Shown one piece after another: positions 43,105-53,348 of a stretch of 64,000 nt of DNA. The stretch covers positions 1 to 64,000 of the forward strand of contig CAMCHJ010000007.1 in assembly GCA_945874665.1 (NCBI GenBank), read 5' to 3'. The notes under the pieces were generated by a model. It saw only the letters and a list, made by a program, of their open reading frames with translations. It did no database searches and had not been told where the DNA came from. The stretch is from Chitinophaga pinensis. Its GTDB lineage: Bacteria > Bacteroidota > Bacteroidia > UBA7662. A program made the position numbers and the translations under genes. How positions within the stretch are numbered: the stretch's first letter is position 1; each line of letters begins with the position of its first letter.

Positions 43105-43602
43105 ATGTACGCAGCCTTCGAAGCCCTTTCGCCCGCCTCAAAAATCTGGATTTACCAAAGCAATCGCCCCTTTCAAGCTGGCGAAATTAACAGTCTGCAC
43201 GCCGCCCTCCGCACTTTTGTAGAAAGCTGGACCGCCCACAACAAGGAGCTCCAAGGCAGTTACCTCATCCTGCGCAACCAGTTTATTGTGCTGGCGGTGG
43301 ACGAGACCAATATGCCGGCTTCGGGCTGCAGCATCGACAAATCGGTGCATTTTATGCAGATTATTGAGAGTGAATTGGGCGTAACGCTGTTCGATCGTAT
43401 GTTGTTGGCCTTTGAAGAAAAGGGGGAGCTCATCACCCTGCACCGCAACGAATTCGAAAAAGCCGTACAAAGCGGCCGCATTACCGCCAATACCGTTGTG
43501 GTAAACAACATGGTGTTTACCAAAGACGCCCTCGAAACCAAGTGGTTGCTGCCTTTCGCTGATAGCTGGCATGCGCAAATGTTTCAGCTGGCCACAGCTT
43601 AG
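43105..43602 (+). CDS. Conserved Bacteroidota protein of unknown function (family often auto-labelled ABC transporter ATPase)
   Basis: ORF directly downstream of hdrB-like gene; no Walker A/B motif in translation. Confidence 0.65.
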   Translation: MYAAFEALSPASKIWIYQSNRPFQAGEINSLHAALRTFVESWTAHNKELQGSYLILRNQFIVLAVDETNMPASGCSIDKSVHFMQIIESELGVTLFDRMLLAFEEKGELITLHRNEFEKAVQSGRITANTVVVNNMVFTKDALETKWLLPFADSWHAQMFQLATA

Positions 43603-44213
43603 TCGGCCGCACCCCCAGACAGCACCAGCTCCATCAAGCGTTCGAAGCTTTGGGCAGGCGTGTATTGATGGTCCTGGTACACATTACACTGCAATTTTAA
43701 GTATTTCAGCTGTCCATCGCGCCGCAGCGTTTCGAGCAGCACATTGCCAAAGCGCTGGTTGATGAGGCCGCTGGCCAGCTCCTCGGCGCGTAGTTTGGGC
43801 TTGAGGTAGCGCTTTTGCAGCTCTTGCCAAGACTCGCCCACCGGCCATATTTTACGCTCGTTTTGCTGCTCCACATAGCCCTGTTCGGTAACCAAGCGCG
43901 CCAGTCGGTCGAGCATAAAATCGTAATGCTTCTCCGGCACCCCAGCCTCAGCATACCACATAAAGCCTGCGGCATGCTCGCCATTGAGCACCACAAATTT
44001 GGCTACGCTACCGGGCTGCAAACTGGCCCGCTGGTAGTTCTGCCGCAGCAGTTCTAGGTGGGTAGACTCTTGGTGCTGCACATACAGTTGCAACTCCTGC
44101 TCAAAGCGGTTCGAACGCACCAACGGCTCGTGTACGAGCTGCTGGGCGGCAACAGTGTTGGCCTTACCACCGAGCAATTGTTGTAGTTGATCAAACCAGG
44201 TAGACTTCGACAT
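43599..44213 (-). CDS. Hypothetical protein
   Basis: Uninterrupted ORF, 4-nt tail-to-tail overlap with 43105 gene. Confidence 0.6.
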   Translation of the reverse strand: MSKSTWFDQLQQLLGGKANTVAAQQLVHEPLVRSNRFEQELQLYVQHQESTHLELLRQNYQRASLQPGSVAKFVVLNGEHAAGFMWYAEAGVPEKHYDFMLDRLARLVTEQGYVEQQNERKIWPVGESWQELQKRYLKPKLRAEELASGLINQRFGNVLLETLRRDGQLKYLKLQCNVYQDHQYTPAQSFERLMELVLSGGAAD

Positions 44214-44335
44214 GGTGTTTTTGTAATAACCTCAAGGAAGGGGTAAAGTTCGAGAAATAAGCAGAGAAAGTGGCTGAAGCGCGTGCCGATATTCCTGAAG
44301 CAGCAATGACAAGCTACTTCAGTAACGCAAAAACA

Positions 44336-45508
44336 CTACTCTTCTAGTCCCTCTTCTTCCGGTCCCCCGCCATACAAAATACTTAAGATAGCCGCCTTAT
44401 CAACATTACCCCCACTGGTTTTGTTGCTGAGGGCAATGATGCAGGTTTCATCCTCCGGCATGTGCACCAACAAGGTCTTAAAACCACGCCACCAGCCGCC
44501 ATGAAACCGTACTTCGTAGCCATGCAGGGTGGTGTACATGCGCCAGCCATAGCCGTAGCTAGCCAAGTGGCGGTTGCGGGGATTGTGCGGCTGCAAGGCT
44601 AAGGCCATGCTGCTGGCGCTGATGAGCTTGTTGCGGAAAAGGGCCTGCTCCCAAGCGTATAAATCGCGCAGCGAGGCATATATGCCTTTGTCGCCGACCA
44701 CGCCATTGAGGAAATACTGCGTTGTAACAGGCCGAAAGAACCCCGTATGACCGCTCAGCGCGGCTTTAGGCAGACTCCTTTTAGGGTTGATGACAAAAGC
44801 CGTGTGCATGCCCGCCGGCTCAAACAGATATTTTCGGGCGTAATCGCGGAAACGCATGCCACTCACTTCTTCTACAATGGCGGCGAGCAAAGCATAACCG
44901 GTATTGCTGTATTCGTAGCGACGGTCGGGCGCGTGCCAACGTTGTTGTGGATGCTCGCTCAGTAGCTGCACGAGCTTATGGTTGTCGAGGTACTCCCTTT
45001 GGTCGGGCCAAAGGCGTTCGGCATCGTACATATAATTGCTCAGGCCACCGCGGTGCGCCAAAAGCATGTGTACCGTTATGCCAGGGTGCGGAAAGTCGGG
45101 GAAAAAGCGCTGAATGCTGTCGCTAAGCGAGAGTTTACCCGCCTCCATGAGCTGCAAAATAGCCACGGCGGTGAATTGTTTTGAGACAGAGGCGAGCTCA
45201 AAGAGGGCATCGGTTTGCAGACTGTCGCCTCGCTTGCCCGAAGCCATACCCACGGCGCCTTCGTAGATGATTTGACCGCGATGGGCCACCAACAATACCC
45301 CATTAAATCCGCGTGGCTTAAAGCGGTGCAGCACCAAGCTGTCGATGCTGGCCGCCTTGCGCGCAATGTCGGCAGGGTCGTTGATGAATACTGGTCCCGG
45401 TGGCGACTCACGATAAGCATCCTCGCCCTGTTCACTGCAGGTAATCAGCAGCGGAAGGGTAAGGAGCGTAATCCAAAAGAATTTAGGAAGCCGTAAAGGC
45501 CCCGGCAT
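44336..45508 (-). CDS. Serine hydrolase, beta-lactamase class C family
   Basis: ASVSKQFTAVAI (SxxK), YEYSNTGY (YxN), RFHGGWWRG. Confidence 0.9.
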   Translation of the reverse strand: MPGPLRLPKFFWITLLTLPLLITCSEQGEDAYRESPPGPVFINDPADIARKAASIDSLVLHRFKPRGFNGVLLVAHRGQIIYEGAVGMASGKRGDSLQTDALFELASVSKQFTAVAILQLMEAGKLSLSDSIQRFFPDFPHPGITVHMLLAHRGGLSNYMYDAERLWPDQREYLDNHKLVQLLSEHPQQRWHAPDRRYEYSNTGYALLAAIVEEVSGMRFRDYARKYLFEPAGMHTAFVINPKRSLPKAALSGHTGFFRPVTTQYFLNGVVGDKGIYASLRDLYAWEQALFRNKLISASSMALALQPHNPRNRHLASYGYGWRMYTTLHGYEVRFHGGWWRGFKTLLVHMPEDETCIIALSNKTSGGNVDKAAILSILYGGGPEEEGLEE

Positions 45509-47727
45509 TACGCCTCCATGATTTTGCCCAAGGCCTCGTCGTACAACTGACCAAAGGCCTCGATGCTTGGATAATCGGCACCGTTGATGTGCACAGTCCC
45601 GTCGGTGACTTCTCCCAAAAAGCTAAAAGGAATTCCAGCGGCTTTAAGCAACTTCTCGAGCACAGGTTGCTCGTGTGGATCGATGCTGATGACCGCGCGG
45701 CTCTGACTTTCGCCAAACAAAAAGGCGTCGGTGCGCAAGGAAGCATCGGTTTGGATACTGAAGCCAAGTTTGTTGTAAAAACCACTCTCGATGAGGTTGA
45801 TGAACAGTCCGCCATCGGCAATATCGTGCATACTTTCAGCCAAGTTGTTGGCGCGAATTTGGTGGAGCACTTGGTGGAGCTTTACTTCAGCCTCGATTTC
45901 AAAATGGGGACAACTACTGTGCTTGATGCCGTGGTAGCTGTAAATATATTGCGAACTGCCGAGGTCATTGTTCATCTCGCCCAATACATAAATCAAATCG
46001 CCCGGGCGCTTGAAATAGAGGGTTTGATGTTGGTTTTTATTGTCGAGGATGCCTACCATGCCAATTACGGGCGATGGATAAACTGGACCTTCGTAGCTCG
46101 ACTGGTTGTAAAAGCTCACGTTTCCGCCGGTTACAGGGGTACCGAGCGCCAAACACGCTTCGCTCATGCCTTTGATGGCCCCTACAAACTGCCAGTACAC
46201 CTCAGGATTGTAAGGATTACCGAAATTCAAGCAGTTGGTTACCGCTACGGCTTCTCCACCCGAACAAACAATGTTTCGTGCCGCTTCGGCCACTGCAATG
46301 GCGGTGCCTTTGTGCGGATCGGCGTAAATGTAGCGGGAGTTGCAGTCAACCGACATGGCCAACGCCTTATCGGTGCCGCGCACTTCCACCACCGACGCAT
46401 CCGATGGCTGGTTGGTGGTCATGTTGATGGTACCCACCATGCTGTCGTATTGCTGATACACCCATTTCTTCGAACAAAGATTGGGGTGCGTGGCCAAATG
46501 CTTCATCACAGGCAACAAATCGGCTGGTTCAGGTACTGCGGCATTGTTGTATTTGGCAATTTCTTGTAGATAAGCAGGCTCGCGGTATTCGCGGTGGTAA
46601 ACGGGTGCACCGCCACCTAGCACCAAACTTTCGGCAGGCAAATCGGCCACCAGCTCGTTATGCATGTAAAAATGCAAACGCTCGCCGGCTGTTACCTCGC
46701 CAATTTGCTCGCAGTTGATGTCCCATTTGTCGAAAACCGCCAACAACTTGTCCTCCTGGCCTTTTTTACAAACGATGAGCATGCGCTCTTGCGATTCTGA
46801 CAATAAAATCTCCCATGGCTTCATGTTCGGCTGACGCGTTGGTACCTTGTCGAGCCAAATCACCATGCCATGCTCGCCTTTGGCCGACATTTCGGAGCTC
46901 GAGCAGATAATACCCGCAGCGCCCATGTCTTGCATGCCTATGATGGCACCCGTATCAATGGCCTCTAAAGTCGCTTCTAGCAGCAATTTCTCCTGGAAGG
47001 GGTCGCCCACCTGCACCGATGGCAGGTCGTCGGCCGAATCTTCCGTAATGTCTTTCGAAGCAAAAGCTGCCCCGTGGATGCCATCCTTGCCTGTATGCGA
47101 GCCCACGATAAACACCGGATTACCCACCCCGTAAGAGATGGCAGAAACCGTTTTACCTTTTTCAACGATACCTACCGACATGGCATTCACAAGCGGATTA
47201 ACCGTAAAGCAGTCATCAAAATATACTTCGCCACCAACGGTAGGTACGCCAAATGCATTGCCGTAGTCGCCAATGCCCTTCACCACCCCGCGGATGATCC
47301 ACTTGGTGCGTTCTTGCTGCAGGTTGCCGAAGCGCAGACTGTTTAGTTGCGCAATGGGGCGTGCGCCCATGGTAAATATGTCGCGGTTGATGCCACCCAC
47401 TCCCGTTGCCGCACCTTGATAAGGCTCAATGGCCGAAGGGTGGTTGTGTGATTCGATTTTGAATGCGCAGCCGAGGCCATCGCCGATGTCGACTAAACCC
47501 GCATTTTCTTCGCCCGCCTTGGCCAACATGCGCTCGCCTTCTTTGGGTAAGGTTTTGAGCCAAACAATGGAGTTTTTATAGGAGCAGTGCTCGCTCCACA
47601 TCACCGAATACACACTGAGTTCGTTAAAATTGGGCACGCGACCCAATATTTCACAGATTTTGTCGAATTCCTCTGGCAACAAGCCGAGTTCTTTGGCAGT
47701 TTCTACAGTAGTCAATTTATCTTCCAC
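45508..47727 (-). CDS. purL: Phosphoribosylformylglycinamidine synthase subunit PurL
   Basis: [54 protein letters not shown]. Confidence 0.96.
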   Translation of the reverse strand: MEDKLTTVETAKELGLLPEEFDKICEILGRVPNFNELSVYSVMWSEHCSYKNSIVWLKTLPKEGERMLAKAGEENAGLVDIGDGLGCAFKIESHNHPSAIEPYQGAATGVGGINRDIFTMGARPIAQLNSLRFGNLQQERTKWIIRGVVKGIGDYGNAFGVPTVGGEVYFDDCFTVNPLVNAMSVGIVEKGKTVSAISYGVGNPVFIVGSHTGKDGIHGAAFASKDITEDSADDLPSVQVGDPFQEKLLLEATLEAIDTGAIIGMQDMGAAGIICSSSEMSAKGEHGMVIWLDKVPTRQPNMKPWEILLSESQERMLIVCKKGQEDKLLAVFDKWDINCEQIGEVTAGERLHFYMHNELVADLPAESLVLGGGAPVYHREYREPAYLQEIAKYNNAAVPEPADLLPVMKHLATHPNLCSKKWVYQQYDSMVGTINMTTNQPSDASVVEVRGTDKALAMSVDCNSRYIYADPHKGTAIAVAEAARNIVCSGGEAVAVTNCLNFGNPYNPEVYWQFVGAIKGMSEACLALGTPVTGGNVSFYNQSSYEGPVYPSPVIGMVGILDNKNQHQTLYFKRPGDLIYVLGEMNNDLGSSQYIYSYHGIKHSSCPHFEIEAEVKLHQVLHQIRANNLAESMHDIADGGLFINLIESGFYNKLGFSIQTDASLRTDAFLFGESQSRAVISIDPHEQPVLEKLLKAAGIPFSFLGEVTDGTVHINGADYPSIEAFGQLYDEALGKIMEA

Positions 47728-47737
47728 GGAGAGCTAT

Positions 47738-48184
47738 TTAATCGTTTTGTTTGAGCAAGCGTCCATTGCGATCGAAACGCAATAGCTGTGTTTTTTTATC
47801 GGCAGGGCAATAAGCAATTACTTCAAGGGTAACGTTGCTGGTTGTTTCTAACGCGCGTACCTGTTGTACATCGCAGGTTGCTAGGTTTTCTTGAAGATGC
47901 AAAAGGGCAGGAAGGGGAAGTTCAGCTTTGGTTAGACTGCTTTCGCGACTTACCCACTCCAAATTAGGCTTGTACACCACTTCTTTGCGCTTGCCCAGAT
48001 GTTCAAACTTCACCAAAAAACCCTCTGGATGTTTGCGCCACTGTTGCTCGGTAGCGGCTGGGTAGGCATCCCTAAAAACGACCAACAGATCGAAAGGAAC
48101 CTTTTTTTGCTTGATTTTTTGCGCCGATACCGCGGGAGCAGCAAGCAACAGCAACAGGCAAATGGACAGAATGCGCTTTGTCAT
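47738..48184 (-). CDS. Secreted small protein, PepSY-like/unknown
   Basis: Signal peptide MTKRILSICLLLLLAAPAVSAQ; ORF length. Confidence 0.6.
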   Translation of the reverse strand: MTKRILSICLLLLLAAPAVSAQKIKQKKVPFDLLVVFRDAYPAATEQQWRKHPEGFLVKFEHLGKRKEVVYKPNLEWVSRESSLTKAELPLPALLHLQENLATCDVQQVRALETTSNVTLEVIAYCPADKKTQLLRFDRNGRLLKQND

Positions 48185-48224
48185 ACGGGTGCGAAATTAC
48201 GCTTTTTAAGAGAAGAAGAAGAAC

Positions 48225-48287
48225 GATTTATGATTGGCGATTTGTGATTTTTGATTTATGATATCCGACGTCGTATTTCTGATGGTT
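48225..48287. repeat. Third, shorter GATTTATGATTT-type intergenic repeat
   Basis: gatttatgattggcgatttgtgatttttgatttatgatatccgacgtcgtatttctga. Confidence 0.6.
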
Positions 48288-48395
48288 CTACTGCTGTAAT
48301 GGTACCTGAGCGCTGCAAACTTGGTGTTGGTGAACACATAAACAAATCAAATAAACAAAAAACATATATTTATTATGAGGCAAATAGTGCTATAT

Positions 48396-48428
48396 TTTGA
48401 ACTAAAAATATAAAAACAATAGTTCAAA
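48396..48428. promoter_or_regulatory. Perfect 9-bp inverted repeat TTTGAACTA-N15-TAGTTCAAA upstream of glnN
   Basis: Direct reading. Confidence 0.7.
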
Positions 48429-48463
48429 CACAAAAAATCTATTTCCAATCCAAATAAACACTC

Positions 48464-48471
48464 TATTTTTG
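48464..48471 (+). promoter_or_regulatory. Bacteroidota-type -7 box TATTTTTG upstream of glnN
   Basis: TAnnTTTG match 20 nt before the ATG. Confidence 0.5.
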
Positions 48472-48490
48472 TGGTATAATTTCAAAAAAC

Positions 48491-50677
48491 ATGTCAACTA
48501 TCCGCAAAGAAGCCCTCCGAACGGTTCGCAACCGTCAGCTCATTCAGGTGACCGCTCCAACCGCCAAAATCTCACAGATTTTTGGTGAGAATGTTTTTGA
48601 TCGCAAGTCGATGCGCGAATTCCTCGCCGAAGATGTATACGAAAGTCTGATGGCCTGCATTAACAAAGGCACGCGGGTTGACAAAGAAATTGCCCAGCAA
48701 GTGGCCAATGGCATGAAAAACTGGGCTGTGAGCAAAGGCGCTACGCACTATACCCACTGGTTCCAGCCGCTTACCGGCGCTACTGCCGAAAAACACGATG
48801 CCTTTTTCTCACTCAACAACGAAGGAGAGGCCATCGAGGCCTTCAGTGCAGGTGCCCTTGTACAGCAAGAACCTGATGCGTCGAGTTTCCCGAACGGCGG
48901 TATCCGCAACACCTTCGAAGCCCGCGGTTATACCGCATGGGATCCATCTTCACCGGCTTTCATCTTCAAAGGACCAGCAGGAAACACCCTCTGCATCCCT
49001 ACCATTTTTGTGTCTTATACCGGCGAATCGCTCGATTATAAGTCACCATTGCTCAAGTCGCTCGCCGCAGTAGAAGCTGCTGGTGTAGCCGTTTGTCAGT
49101 ATTTCGATAAAAACATCACACAAGTAACCCCTACCCTCGGCATCGAGCAGGAGTATTTTTTGGTAGATGGTACCTTGTTTGCCGCGCGCCCCGACTTGAT
49201 GATGGCTGGTCGCACCTTGTTTGGTCACGCCCCCGCCCGTGGTCAGCAGCTCGAAGACCATTACTTTGGCAGCATCCCTGAGCGGGTGCACGCCTTTATG
49301 GTGGATTTAGAGTACGAAGCCCTCAAATTGGGTATTCCACTCAAAACTCGTCACAACGAAGTAGCCCCTGGTCAGTTTGAGTGCGCACCGGTTTTCGAAG
49401 AAATCAACCTCGCCATCGACCACAACCAATTGTTGATGGATTTGATGGAGAAGATCGCCAAGCGCCATCACTTCCGCATTTTATTGCATGAGAAGCCGTT
49501 TGCAGGCGTAAACGGCTCGGGCAAGCACAACAACTGGTCGCTCGGCACAAATACCGGCAAAAACCTGCTATCGCCCGGCAAAACGCCGAAGAGCAATTTA
49601 ATGTTCCTCACCTTCTTTGTGAACACCATCAAGGCTTTCCACGATTATGCAGATTTGATTCGTGCCGCCATTGCTTCAGCCAGCAACGACCACCGCTTGG
49701 GTGCCAACGAAGCCCCGCCGGCCATCATGTCGGCCTTCTTAGGCTCGCAGCTTAGTCAGGTGCTTGACGAAATCGAAAAAGGCAAAATTGAGCACAACGA
49801 AGGCGAAGTGCGCAGTTTGATCAATAGCATCAAGGCCATTCCTGAAATTTTACTCGATAATACCGACCGTAACCGCACCTCTCCTTTTGCCTTCACCGGC
49901 AATAAGTTTGAGCTCCGCGCGGTAGGTTCAAGTGCCAACAGCGCCCAGGCCATTACGGTGTTGAACACGGCCATGGCCAAAACCCTTAACGAGTTCAAAG
50001 AAGAGGTCGATAAGCTCATTGGCAATGGCGAGAGTCGCGATGCAGCCCTCCTCACTGTGATTCAGAAATACATCAAGCAGTCGAAGAAAATCCGCTTCGA
50101 AGGCAATGGTTACGGAGAAGAATGGCGTTTGGAAGCCGAAAAACGCGGTTTGCCGAATGTGCGCACCACGCCACATGCACTCGACGCCATGATGACCAAA
50201 AAGTCGATGGAGCTCTTCACAAAAATAGGTGTATTTAGCAAGCGTGAAATCGAGGCTCGCCACGAAATTTTGCTTGAAGACTACATCAAAAAAATCCAGA
50301 TCGAGTCGCGCATCATCGGTGATATGGCCCTTACTAACATTGTTCCAGCCGCCATCGGTTACCAAAACCAGCTCATTACCAACCTCAGCGGCTTAAAGGC
50401 TTTGGGTGTGAACAGCGCTGCTTATGATGCCCAAACCAAAATGTTAACCCGCATCACGGAACACATCAACATCATTATTGGTAAAGTAGAAGACATGCGC
50501 CTCACCCGCAAACAGCTCAACGAAGAAGAGGATGCCCGGGCACGTGCCATCGGCTATTGTGAGGATGTGAAGCCGTTTTTCGACGACATCCGCTATCATG
50601 CAGACAAGCTCGAACTCATTACCGACGACGAGCTGTGGCCGTTGCCGAAGTATCGCGAATTGCTGTACACCAAGTAA
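48491..50677 (+). CDS. glnN: Glutamine synthetase type III
   Basis: GSIII length and motifs: IEQEYFLVDG, KTRHNEVAPGQFE, NGSGKHNNWSLGT. Confidence 0.96.
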   Translation: MSTIRKEALRTVRNRQLIQVTAPTAKISQIFGENVFDRKSMREFLAEDVYESLMACINKGTRVDKEIAQQVANGMKNWAVSKGATHYTHWFQPLTGATAEKHDAFFSLNNEGEAIEAFSAGALVQQEPDASSFPNGGIRNTFEARGYTAWDPSSPAFIFKGPAGNTLCIPTIFVSYTGESLDYKSPLLKSLAAVEAAGVAVCQYFDKNITQVTPTLGIEQEYFLVDGTLFAARPDLMMAGRTLFGHAPARGQQLEDHYFGSIPERVHAFMVDLEYEALKLGIPLKTRHNEVAPGQFECAPVFEEINLAIDHNQLLMDLMEKIAKRHHFRILLHEKPFAGVNGSGKHNNWSLGTNTGKNLLSPGKTPKSNLMFLTFFVNTIKAFHDYADLIRAAIASASNDHRLGANEAPPAIMSAFLGSQLSQVLDEIEKGKIEHNEGEVRSLINSIKAIPEILLDNTDRNRTSPFAFTGNKFELRAVGSSANSAQAITVLNTAMAKTLNEFKEEVDKLIGNGESRDAALLTVIQKYIKQSKKIRFEGNGYGEEWRLEAEKRGLPNVRTTPHALDAMMTKKSMELFTKIGVFSKREIEARHEILLEDYIKKIQIESRIIGDMALTNIVPAAIGYQNQLITNLSGLKALGVNSAAYDAQTKMLTRITEHINIIIGKVEDMRLTRKQLNEEEDARARAIGYCEDVKPFFDDIRYHADKLELITDDELWPLPKYRELLYTK

Positions 50678-50693
50678 AGCTGCTTTGCAAAGC

Positions 50694-50726
50694 AAAAGGC
50701 CAATCCTGCGGGGTTGGCCTTTTTTG
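50694..50726 (+). terminator. Rho-independent terminator after glnN
   Basis: AAAAGGCCAATCC-tgcg-GGGTTGGCCTTTTTTG. Confidence 0.88.
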
Positions 50727-50796
50727 TTTAGGGGTGAGGGGCAAGGACAGGAAAGGCCGACTGCCTGCTAGGCGTTTAACAGAAGGGGCATTACCG

Positions 50797-51162
50797 CTAC
50801 CTGCTTCGCTTTCTAGTCTCCAAACGGGTGTTGAAGCGCTGCAAAAGACTGTGTACAAAGGTGAAAACCAAGCTAAACAACAAAGCGTAGCCAAAGCCAT
50901 CTACCTTAAATGCAGGAACAAGCGCTGCGGCAAGCAGGATGATGAAAGCGTTGATGACCAGCAAAAAGAGTCCAAACGTAACCACCGTCACCGGAATGGT
51001 AAATAGGACGAGCAGGGGTTTCACGAATAAATTGAGCAAAACGAGCACCAAAGTGACCAGCAGTCCCGTCATAAAATTCGGGACGAACACCCCTGGCAGC
51101 AAAAATGCGGCAATCATCACTGCAAAAGCCGCGATGATGAGGTGCGCGAGGATTTTTAGCAT
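50797..51162 (-). CDS. Phage-holin-family (COG1950-like) small membrane protein
   Basis: Four TM helices, LLNLFVKPLLVLFTIPVTVVTFGLFLLVINAFII. Confidence 0.82.
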   Translation of the reverse strand: MLKILAHLIIAAFAVMIAAFLLPGVFVPNFMTGLLVTLVLVLLNLFVKPLLVLFTIPVTVVTFGLFLLVINAFIILLAAALVPAFKVDGFGYALLFSLVFTFVHSLLQRFNTRLETRKRSR

Positions 51163-53210
51163 TATCTTTTAATTACAAAAGGTAGCACCCGCGGGAGGCC
51201 CTCGGTAACAAGATAAGCAAAATAAACCCCTTCCGCCAAATGGCCCACTTTCAAACTAATTTTTCCCACTTGGACTTGCGTCGCTGTGCTGAGTTGGCGG
51301 CCACTCAAATCACGCAGCTCCACCACACTGTTTTCAGTAATGCCATCGGCTTCCAAAAACAGCACATCACTGGCAGGATTCGGGTACAGGCGCACCACTT
51401 GCTCCTGATTTTGAACGGAACTCATGATGCCTCTGCGTAAACCGATGTTGCGCGCGGCCTCAGATTGGCGGCTCAAAGGCCCACTGCTGGCCGTCACAAT
51501 CCAACTACAGGCGAGCACCTGGTTAGGTTGCACGTTGAAGGCGTCGAGCAGGCGACTGAATTCGCCCACGCGGATCGATAAAGTAGTGTCGAGCAAGCCG
51601 CTGCGTACCAACACCGGTGGCAAACTAGGACTTGACATGTTCGAAAGCTCAAATTCATACGAAGTTTGGCCAGGCGTATTGGCCACCGAAGGCTGCCAAC
51701 GGAAATTCACCAATAGATTGCTATCGCCTTCAATGGTGTAGGTAAGCCCATCGAAAGGTGCCAACAGCGAAAAGGCACTCATCGTAGAGGCCCCCACACC
51801 GGCTTGCACTGGGATATTGAAACTAGCAGCACCTGGCACGTTGGTGCCAAACTGCAAATTGCCGCTAAAAGGACTACCGTTGCCGCTATATTGCAGTTCC
51901 AAAACGGCCGCTTCGCCACGGGCAATGGTCTGTGATGCCGAACCAGCATAAGTCAATCCCGCGCCGCTTACCTGAATGCCGCTGAGTTGAACCGCCTGCG
52001 TGCCTGCATTTACCACTACCACCCGGTAGGTAACGCTGCTGCCAGCTGCCACTTGTCCTAAGTTAGCCACCGTGTCACTCACAAATACCCGCTGTACTGC
52101 GGGAATGGCAGCCGTGGCACGTAGTTGCGTCATTCGGTCTAAAAGCTGCGGATAATCGATGTAAGGATTGCGGTTAAGTTGGAAGGACGCTATGCCATTA
52201 TTGCGGTTTTGCAACAGACTATCGGGCGGGAAGAGCTTCAGCCATGCGCGCAGGTCGTTTTCCATATTGGCCGATAAAAAACTCATGCTCACCTCCGTAT
52301 TGTTGTAGTAACGCGTCGCGAAATACAAGATACCCGCAGCAGCACCTGCCTTATGCGCATCGCGCGGCTCAAAAGTAGATGAATTGGCTTTTGAACCGCC
52401 GGCGTAATTAAGCGTTGGGTTTGGGACCCAGCCAAATGGCTTGTTCCCGCGGGCGGAGTTCACACCACCATCACTAATATACAAATGATGCATATCGCTC
52501 TGCATGGGATCGTTGCTCGCGCCAAAACTCTGGGGCCAGGTATGCTCAGTATTCATAGAATAAGGGGCGTTGTTGAGGGTGCCCGTGTTAAAATCGGCTA
52601 CGTTATACGTGATGGTCCGCCCAGTATACACACATTCGTTTTTGTAAGGCAGGGGCGCAGCTGGCTCGCGACCATTCACTTTCCAGTTATCTACAATGCC
52701 AAACATCCGCAAACGGGCGTTGTTAGTGCCACTGTAACCGAGCTGGGTATAGGGAGAAGCCAAGCGCACGTTTAAAGCAGTGCGCAAAGCATCGCCCTCG
52801 GCATTCTGGGTGCTGGCATAATAGGCCTTTGAATAGATGCCTTGTCCTTGTAAATCGACCCGCAAAGCTCCAAAACCCGAATTGGTTTGGATAACCAGCT
52901 CGCTATTATTGAGGATGTTGTGCTGTGGTTTGAAATACACTTTGATGGTGCGCTGTGCACCTGCCGCCAATAAAAAAACTGAATCTGGTGTCCAAAAAGG
53001 CTTTTGCTCGTAAATATCAAAGGTAACTACCCTGCAATCGATGGCATTAGCACTGCCATTGTTGAGGGTAACCGTAAGACTATCGAGCCCCAGCTCTGAA
53101 ATGGTTTGGAACTGCAATTGGTTGGTGCTCACGCTTACCAAACTCTGACCGAAAACGGCGGAAATACTCAGTAGCCAGACTAAACCCAGCCCTTTCAAAA
53201 AATTACGCAT
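51162..53210 (-). CDS. Secreted endonuclease I-family nuclease with Ig-like regions and T9SS-type C-terminal sorting domain
   Basis: NTEHTWPQSFGASNDPMQSDMHHLY EndA motif; C-terminal RLYPNPASDVLFLEA...LSGRQL...GVYFAYLVTEG...VIKR. Confidence 0.9.
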   Translation of the reverse strand: MRNFLKGLGLVWLLSISAVFGQSLVSVSTNQLQFQTISELGLDSLTVTLNNGSANAIDCRVVTFDIYEQKPFWTPDSVFLLAAGAQRTIKVYFKPQHNILNNSELVIQTNSGFGALRVDLQGQGIYSKAYYASTQNAEGDALRTALNVRLASPYTQLGYSGTNNARLRMFGIVDNWKVNGREPAAPLPYKNECVYTGRTITYNVADFNTGTLNNAPYSMNTEHTWPQSFGASNDPMQSDMHHLYISDGGVNSARGNKPFGWVPNPTLNYAGGSKANSSTFEPRDAHKAGAAAGILYFATRYYNNTEVSMSFLSANMENDLRAWLKLFPPDSLLQNRNNGIASFQLNRNPYIDYPQLLDRMTQLRATAAIPAVQRVFVSDTVANLGQVAAGSSVTYRVVVVNAGTQAVQLSGIQVSGAGLTYAGSASQTIARGEAAVLELQYSGNGSPFSGNLQFGTNVPGAASFNIPVQAGVGASTMSAFSLLAPFDGLTYTIEGDSNLLVNFRWQPSVANTPGQTSYEFELSNMSSPSLPPVLVRSGLLDTTLSIRVGEFSRLLDAFNVQPNQVLACSWIVTASSGPLSRQSEAARNIGLRRGIMSSVQNQEQVVRLYPNPASDVLFLEADGITENSVVELRDLSGRQLSTATQVQVGKISLKVGHLAEGVYFAYLVTEGLPRVLPFVIKR

Positions 53211-53348
53211 CCGGCAAAATTAAGAAAAGCGTTTGAAACGAAAGATAAGGAATGTAGGACTTTCGGAGAAACGCGTAATTGGTATGAAAAACACATATGC
53301 TTTTCGTAAAATTGTGCGGCTACAATGGCTTAGCTAAAATATTGTCCT

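Noticed and set aside
45589-46569. 326-aa plus-strand ORF
   Set aside because: Antisense to purL; no recognisable protein motifs.
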